A DNA stretch of 64,000 bases from positions 8,739-72,738 of the forward strand of contig CALESQ010000107.1 in the NCBI GenBank assembly GCA_937907455.1. Reading direction: 5' to 3'. The translations under genes were made by a program, and so were the position numbers. Below the pieces are notes generated by a model, which saw only the letters and a list, made by a program, of their open reading frames with translations, did not search any database and was not told the origin of the DNA. Positions 59,525 through 64,000 of the stretch are shown here, in pieces. Each line of letters begins with the position of its first letter. Positions within the stretch are counted from its first letter, which is position 1. This stretch comes from an uncultured Caldilineales bacterium. Lineage in GTDB: Bacteria > Chloroflexota > Anaerolineae > JAAEKA01.

Positions 59525-59655
59525 GAGACAAGTATACAGGGAGACAGGGAGACAAGTATACAAGTATACAGGGAGACAAGTATACAGGGAGACAAGTATA
59601 CAAGTATACAAGGAGACAAGTATACAAGTATACAAGTATACAAGGGGACTAAAGA
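59525..59655. repeat. Octamer tandem array (AAGTATAC/AGGGAGAC units)
   Basis: Roughly 16 consecutive 8-nt units such as AAGTATAC, AAGGAGAC and AGGGAGAC. The array fills most of the gap between the ATPase and the first permease. Repeat-encoded frames produce the spurious protein TCILVSLYTCILV on one strand, which shows the 8-nt period. Copy number is likely to vary between strains. Confidence 0.88.
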
Positions 59656-59744
59656 GACGGAGAAGACTTGGGAGACAAGGAGGCTAAGATGCCAGGAAGC
59701 TATTAGAGTAGGGATGAAAGGATGAAAGAAGAAAGCAGGGAAGG

Positions 59745-59819
59745 AAGGAAACAAGGAAGACATCTATCCTTGTCTACCCGCCTTCGGCGTACTTATCTAC
59801 CTGTCTACTTATCTTCTTT
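59745..59819. repeat. Octamer repeat with shared core, overlapping the ATPase stop codon
   Basis: AAGGAAAC and CTACTTAT-type units; the 26-bp core at 59769-59794 is the reverse complement (one difference) of 36750-36775. The ATPase TAG stop (59805-59807) is part of an AAGTAGAC unit. Confidence 0.75.
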
Positions 59820-60827
59820 CGTGCCCGCTGTATCCTCATCCAGTCGTCGCCCGACAAGGTTGATGAACACGTCTTCCAGGGTAGGGTCGCGTTTTTCCAG
59901 AGCCAGCAGGCTAGAGCCACGCTGGTTCAGGTGCTGCAACACACCGGATAACGCATCGTCGGCCTCCAAAATCAAGTTCAATTCCTGAGCGCCTTCCACA
60001 TCGGTGATGGTCACTTGACGCACACCCGGCACAGCCTCCAGCATGGTGCTGCTGTCTACCGGGCGCTGGCCCAGTGGAGCGACACGCAACGTATATACGG
60101 TATCACGGCGCAGACGACGCTTGAGATTGGTCGGAGTATCAAGCGCCAACAGCTTGCCCTTGTCAATGATCGCCAGCCGGTTGCACAGCTCATCGGCCTC
60201 GGCCATGTAGTGCGTGGTGAGCAGCAACGTGCGGTCGGGGTGCGCTTTCATCCAACGCAGCACGAAATCGCGCACCTGGCGCGCCGCTGCCACATCCAAA
60301 CCCAACGTCGGCTCATCGAGAAACACTACATCAGGATCGCTGATGAAGCCACGAATGAAGTTCATCTTCTGGCGCAGGCCGGTGGACAGGTCGGAGATTT
60401 TGGTGCGGCTGCGATCCTGCAAACCCACCACATCAAGCAACTCGGCGATGCGCTGTCGGGCTACCTTGCTGTCCAGCCCGTAGAAGCGGGCAAACATCCA
60501 CAGGTTTTCCTCCACGGTCAGCAGGCCATAGCCGCTGGTCTCGCCACCGCTTACCATGCTGATGCGTCGGCGGATCTCCTGGGCATGGGTGGCTACATCC
60601 AACCCCTGCACCTGAGCGCGGCCGCTGGTAGGCAGCAGCAGGGTGGTGAGGATCTTGATGAGCGTGGTTTTGCCCGCGCCGTTGGGGCCAAGCAAGCCGA
60701 ACAGCTCGCCGGCAGGCACTTCCAGGTTCACGCCTTGCAGTGCCACAACTTCTTTGGGATCGTCCTTGCGCTTTGGACCGCGCAGCTTGTAGACACGGCC
60801 AACGTTTTCAGTGAGAATAGCCGACAT
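59805..60827 (-). CDS. ABC exporter ATPase
   Basis: A 340-aa ATPase. Walker A GPNGAGKTTLIKIL, signature segment SDLSTGLRQKMNFIRGF, Walker B VVFLDEPTLGLD and the Q/D-loop MVSGGETSGYGLLTVEEN are present. An N-terminal ~15-residue lead (KRKDDPKEVVALQGV) is normal for drug/lipid exporters. A C-terminal ~100-residue accessory domain follows, as in the DrrA/CcmA-like group. It feeds the two ABC-2 permeases downstream. The start is ATG 60827. The last codon is followed by TAG inside an octamer repeat. Confidence 0.9.
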   Translation of the reverse strand: MSAILTENVGRVYKLRGPKRKDDPKEVVALQGVNLEVPAGELFGLLGPNGAGKTTLIKILTTLLLPTSGRAQVQGLDVATHAQEIRRRISMVSGGETSGYGLLTVEENLWMFARFYGLDSKVARQRIAELLDVVGLQDRSRTKISDLSTGLRQKMNFIRGFISDPDVVFLDEPTLGLDVAAARQVRDFVLRWMKAHPDRTLLLTTHYMAEADELCNRLAIIDKGKLLALDTPTNLKRRLRRDTVYTLRVAPLGQRPVDSSTMLEAVPGVRQVTITDVEGAQELNLILEADDALSGVLQHLNQRGSSLLALEKRDPTLEDVFINLVGRRLDEDTAGTKEDK

Positions 60828-60842
60828 ACCTGATACCTTCGA

Positions 60843-60882
60843 GAAAAAACAACAGGCCGCAGCAAAAGTGTTGCGGCCTGTT
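60843..60882 (-). terminator. Intrinsic terminator of pepF
   Basis: Arms 60851-60861 and 60872-60882 are exact 11-bp complements (AACAGGCCGCA) with a 10-nt loop. On the minus strand the stem is followed by GTTTTTTC, a proper U tract. It lies about 50 bp after the pepF stop and just upstream of the ATPase start. Confidence 0.88.
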
Positions 60883-60930
60883 ATTATAGCCCTGTGCCTA
60901 TAAACAAGCAAATCGGCTAGAACAAATAAG

Positions 60931-62751
60931 CTACGGACGCGCCGGAATTAGCAGCGTTTCCAGCCTATCCACGAGACCGGTGAGGTTGGCAAAGGCGGCT
61001 TCAACTGCGGCTGGGGTGCTCATGTCTACACCGGCCAGCCGCAGCGTGTCCAGCGGATAGCGCGAACCACCCGATTTGAGGAATTCGCGGTAGCGCTGCG
61101 CCGCGGCCTGATCCCCGGCGAGGATAGGCCCGGCCAACGCGTGCGCCGCAGCAATACCGGTGGCATACTGATACACATAGAAGTTCATGTACATGTGGCC
61201 GAACTGTGCCCAGGTGATGCCGATGCGGGCGCGGTCTTGCTCGACCTCGCCGCCATAGCCCTCGCTGAAGAGATCAGCCATGAGGCCGCTAAGGACATCA
61301 GCACTAAGCGGCGCGCCCTGTTCGGCACGCGTATGCGCGGCCAGCTCAAACTGCGCCAGCGTAGGCATGATGAAGAAGTAACGGTGATAGTTGGACATGG
61401 CCTCTTCGATCAGTGCAATTTGGAATGCACGGTCAGGCTGAGTGCGGAAAAGGTAATGCCGCACCAACGCCTGATTGAAGTTAGAGGCGGTCTCAGCCAG
61501 GAACAGCCCGTAGCGGCCATAGACAAAGGGTTGCGTGCCGCGGGTGTAATAGGAATGCAGCGAATGGCCCAGCTCGTGCGCCAACGTGCTCAGGCTAAAC
61601 AAATCATCCTGGTACGACATGAGAATGAAGGGATGTGTGCCGTGGGTGCCACTGGAATAGGCGCCCTCACGCTTGCCGCGGTTGCGTGCGCGGTCTACCC
61701 AGCGTTGTTCCAGACAGCCGCGACGCAGCACTTGCACATACGCTTCGCCCAGCGGAGCCATGCCCGCGGCGATCCAGTCTACGGCCTGTTCAAAGGAAAC
61801 CACCGGCTTGCTGCCGGTGAGCGGTGCTTTGATATCATAGACACCCAGAGTGTCCAGCCCTAACGCAGCACGGCGTAGCCGCCAATAGCGATGCCAGGTA
61901 GGCAGGTTTTGCTTGAAGACAGCAAGGAGATTGTGAAAGACCTCGGTGGGGATGAAGTTGGGGCCAAGTGAGGCGTGCAGCGCAGAGGAGTAACCGCGCA
62001 CGCGCGCCGTGAAAACGTTTTGTTTGACGTTGGCAATGAAATTAGCTGCGTGGGTATTGCGCAGGGCCAAATAGCCGTCGGCATAGCTTTCCCAGGCGCT
62101 GCGGCGCACGGCGCGGTCGGGATGCGTCACCAGTGCGCCAATGCTAGATTGGCCCACTTCCATCTGAGTGCTGTCGGCGGCCAGGGCGGGGCGAAAGGTC
62201 ATGTCTGCGTTGTTCAACATGCCGTAGACATGAAACGGCCCGCCGAAGGGGTCGCCGGTGAGCGCCAGCACTTGCTCTACCTCGCCGGAACGCAAATGAG
62301 CCTGACGCAGCCGCAGCCGCTGCAAATAATGGGCCAGGAAATGCAGCTCAGGTACAGCAGCTATCCAATCATCCACCGCGTCCAGGCCAATAGCCAACAG
62401 TTCAGGATCAAAGAAGGCCGTGGCCGCGGCAAAGTTGGCAGCCAGGGTGCGAGACTGACCGGTCCGTGCAGCCGCTGCCTGGTCGCCGGTGTCTACCGAA
62501 GCGCCGTTTTGGGCATAGCTGAGAATCTTGCCCAGGAGGATGGCGCTGTCCTGGTAGGCGCTAACAAAACTCAGCAGCGCGGCCGGGCCTTCAGCCAATC
62601 GTCCGCGAAAGGCCGTCAGTACAGGCAAACGCTCGTTCAGTTCAGTGCAAGCCGCATCCCACGCTGCGGGAGTTGCATACACGCTCGCCAAGTCCCAGGT
62701 CAACTCAACGGGCACTTCGCTGCGCGAGGGGAGGATGGTGGGTGAAGTCAT
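60931..62751 (-). CDS. pepF: Oligoendopeptidase F (M3 family)
   Basis: A 606-aa zinc oligopeptidase. The catalytic site is HELGH at 392-396 with the third ligand Glu420 in FLAETASNFN, as in M3 peptidases. An N-terminal ~190-residue helical cap restricts substrates to short peptides. There is no signal peptide, so it works in the cytoplasm, probably in peptide recycling. It ends at a clear intrinsic terminator and stands alone. Confidence 0.93.
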   Translation of the reverse strand: MTSPTILPSRSEVPVELTWDLASVYATPAAWDAACTELNERLPVLTAFRGRLAEGPAALLSFVSAYQDSAILLGKILSYAQNGASVDTGDQAAAARTGQSRTLAANFAAATAFFDPELLAIGLDAVDDWIAAVPELHFLAHYLQRLRLRQAHLRSGEVEQVLALTGDPFGGPFHVYGMLNNADMTFRPALAADSTQMEVGQSSIGALVTHPDRAVRRSAWESYADGYLALRNTHAANFIANVKQNVFTARVRGYSSALHASLGPNFIPTEVFHNLLAVFKQNLPTWHRYWRLRRAALGLDTLGVYDIKAPLTGSKPVVSFEQAVDWIAAGMAPLGEAYVQVLRRGCLEQRWVDRARNRGKREGAYSSGTHGTHPFILMSYQDDLFSLSTLAHELGHSLHSYYTRGTQPFVYGRYGLFLAETASNFNQALVRHYLFRTQPDRAFQIALIEEAMSNYHRYFFIMPTLAQFELAAHTRAEQGAPLSADVLSGLMADLFSEGYGGEVEQDRARIGITWAQFGHMYMNFYVYQYATGIAAAHALAGPILAGDQAAAQRYREFLKSGGSRYPLDTLRLAGVDMSTPAAVEAAFANLTGLVDRLETLLIPARP

Positions 62752-62842
62752 TCTGTAAGTCCTTGTGTTTTAGGCATAAACCGCAAAAGCCTAAAGAACG
62801 CAGGCAGGTCATGCTTTTTTGTGTTCTATGGGGTCTTTGTAA

Positions 62843-63700
62843 TCAGCTTTTGCGGTATTCGTAGAAGCCGCGACCGGCTTTACGCCCAAGCTGGCCTGTA
62901 ACTACCATGCGGCGCAGCAGCGGCGGCGCTTTGAAGCAGGGATCGCCCGACGCGCTATACAGCACATCGGCAATCGCCAGGGTCACGTCCAGACCTATCA
63001 GATCAGCCAGAGCCAGCGGGCCAAGGGGATGTCCCACGCCCAGCTTAACGCTGTTGTCTACGGCAGCGACCTCGCCCAGGCCATCGGCGTAGGCGCGGAT
63101 CGCTTCGACGATGTAGGGGATCAGCAAGCGGTTGACGATGAAGCCGGGGCTGTCGGGCGCGGTGATGGTGATTTTGCCCAGGTATGCGCCCACTTTGCGT
63201 GCGTGCGCCAAAGTCTCGTCACTGGTTTGCAGGCCGCGCACCAGTTCCAACAGACGCATCACTGGCACAGGGTTGAAGAAGTGCATGCCCAACACGCGAT
63301 CAGGGCGCCGCGTAGCCAGGGCGATTTGGCTGATGCTGAGTGACGAGGTATTGCTGGCAATGAGCGCTTCGGGGTGCAGCAGATCGTCCAGGCTGCGGGC
63401 GATGCTTTGCTTTAGCAGCAGATCCTCAGCCACGCACTCGATCACCAGGTCTGCCGCGGCCAGATCAGCCAGATGCGCGGTGCCGCGCAGCCGGGCCAGC
63501 GCGGCATCAGCTTCGGTGACACTGAGTTTGCCACGACTCACACTGCGTTGCAACGCCTGCTGCACCCGTCCCCGGCACGCGGGGTTGAGATCCTCATTGC
63601 GCGCGTAGATGAGTACATTGTAACCAGCCAGCACGCTGATTTCAGCAATACCGGCGCCCATCTGCCCACAACCAACCACGCCGATGGTTTGAATGATCAT
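62843..63700 (-). CDS. 3-hydroxyacyl-CoA dehydrogenase (3-hydroxybutyryl-CoA dehydrogenase-like)
   Basis: A 285-aa protein. The NAD site IGVVGCGQMGAGIAEISVLAGYNV begins the protein, the catalytic HFFNPVPVM holds the His, and the C-terminal domain (~190-285) has SPGFIVNRLLIPYI and DLIGLDV typical of 3-hydroxybutyryl-CoA dehydrogenases. It oxidises (S)-3-hydroxyacyl-CoA, or runs in reverse toward butyrate. No thiolase or crotonase is near. The relation to the PHA genes is not certain, because PHA synthesis needs the (R)-isomer. Confidence 0.9.
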   Translation of the reverse strand: MIIQTIGVVGCGQMGAGIAEISVLAGYNVLIYARNEDLNPACRGRVQQALQRSVSRGKLSVTEADAALARLRGTAHLADLAAADLVIECVAEDLLLKQSIARSLDDLLHPEALIASNTSSLSISQIALATRRPDRVLGMHFFNPVPVMRLLELVRGLQTSDETLAHARKVGAYLGKITITAPDSPGFIVNRLLIPYIVEAIRAYADGLGEVAAVDNSVKLGVGHPLGPLALADLIGLDVTLAIADVLYSASGDPCFKAPPLLRRMVVTGQLGRKAGRGFYEYRKS

Positions 63701-63766
63701 GGCAAGCTCCGCTGGGAACGATTGTGGTATACAGTGTACAGTTTACAGTATAGGGTTGTGTATGGA

Positions 63767-63910
63767 TTTCGGTTGAAATGTGTTGCCACCCAAGCGAATT
63801 CGGTGTCTCAAGCCACGAAGCCCCTGCCGGAGCTTTCGGAGAGCGCCTGAGAGCGCTTCGTTCTCTGAGCCGGAACCATTTATTGTCCGGCTGTTGTAAT
63901 TCAACCGAAA
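63767..63910. mobile_element. 144-bp MITE-like element with 11-bp inverted repeats
   Basis: TTTCGGTTGAA (63767-63777) and TTCAACCGAAA (63900-63910) are exact inverted repeats at the ends of a 144-bp stretch with no coding capacity. The interior folds into stems (GAGCGCCTGAGAGCGC). No transposase is present and the target duplication is unclear. Flanks hold TATACAGTGTACAG-type sequence. Confidence 0.5.
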
Positions 63911-64000
63911 GTCGCACACTACCCACAGCACAGGGTAAATTGTATACTCAGTAGTTCACGATTTGGCCTGAAAGGCGTTAGCTGAAGTTTCCAGAAGTCC
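63911..64000. other. Terminal non-coding stretch
   Basis: After the inverted repeat I see no gene or clear regulatory element in the last 90 bp. Confidence 0.4.

Noticed and set aside
59501..59763. Upstream extension of the ABC permease and short Tyr/Thr/Cys repeat proteins
   Set aside because: These are translations of an octamer tandem repeat, with no conserved residues.

Overview
The window is GC-rich bacterial chromosome (about 60 percent GC by eye) and most likely comes from a member of the Chloroflexota, in or near the Anaerolineae/Caldilineae. The case rests on gene style. Secreted proteins carry long Thr/Pro-rich tails, an SH3b domain has a Cys-Cys pair, and two exported proteins end near a 'LPLV' motif. 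Energy genes are an ADP-forming acyl-CoA ligase and a two-subunit class I fumarase. No rRNA, tRNA, CRISPR array, prophage or intact transposase was seen. Genes are dense, and many junctions overlap as ATGA or TGATG.

Layout. 1-9.4 kb (minus): start of an ABC permease-like gene, PadR regulator, MscS channel, then a CPA1 antiporter/TrmH methyltransferase/gamma-glutamyltransferase cluster, a histidine phosphatase and the acyl-CoA ligase. 8.8-11.3 kb: folD and fumarase alpha and beta. 11.4-14.9 kb: two sulfotransferases and a PucC-like MFS protein. 15-17.7 kb: a TetR-controlled MFS efflux operon with a hairpin tandem repeat. 17.7-28.5 kb: a six-gene, almost fully overlapping operon (response regulator, 1252-aa surface protein, TPR-SH3b membrane protein, Asp-box propeller, histidine kinase, amino-acid permease). 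28.5-31.7 kb: a small secreted PPC protein diverging from a cysteine operon (DUF952-cysK fusion, cysE). 31.8-37.7 kb: DinB, a cupin epimerase, a PD40 propeller, an M1 lipoprotein peptidase, two hotdog thioesterases and a metallo-beta-lactamase. 37.8-43.8 kb: a complete liv operon with a consensus promoter. 43.9-49.3 kb: a radical SAM protein, membrane proteins and a ROK sugar kinase. 49.4-54.9 kb: polyhydroxyalkanoate/lipid genes (phasin, PhaR-phasin fusion, patatin, SCP2, acyltransferase, SDR). 54.9-64 kb: an M23/LysM peptidase, rho, an ABC-2 export system, pepF, a 3-hydroxyacyl-CoA dehydrogenase and a MITE-like element.

The most interesting signal is upstream of the cysteine operon. A good promoter leads into a 15-codon reading frame ending Ser-Cys-Ser-Cys-Leu-stop, then a strong hairpin, then a terminator-like stem with a U tract just before the first gene. 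The same 7-mer (AACAGCC) occurs in both stems, so a ribosome stalled at the Cys codons could switch the fold. This fits classical transcription attenuation sensing cysteine (and perhaps serine), and it was found by reading, not by a database match.

Other signals are the co-translated sensory/surface operon, a PhaR-type DNA-binding domain fused to a phasin domain beside a promoter covered by a perfect 31-bp palindrome, a near-perfect TetR operator, and dispersed 7-8 nt intergenic repeats, one form of which shares a 26-bp core at two distant loci and several of which supply stop codons.
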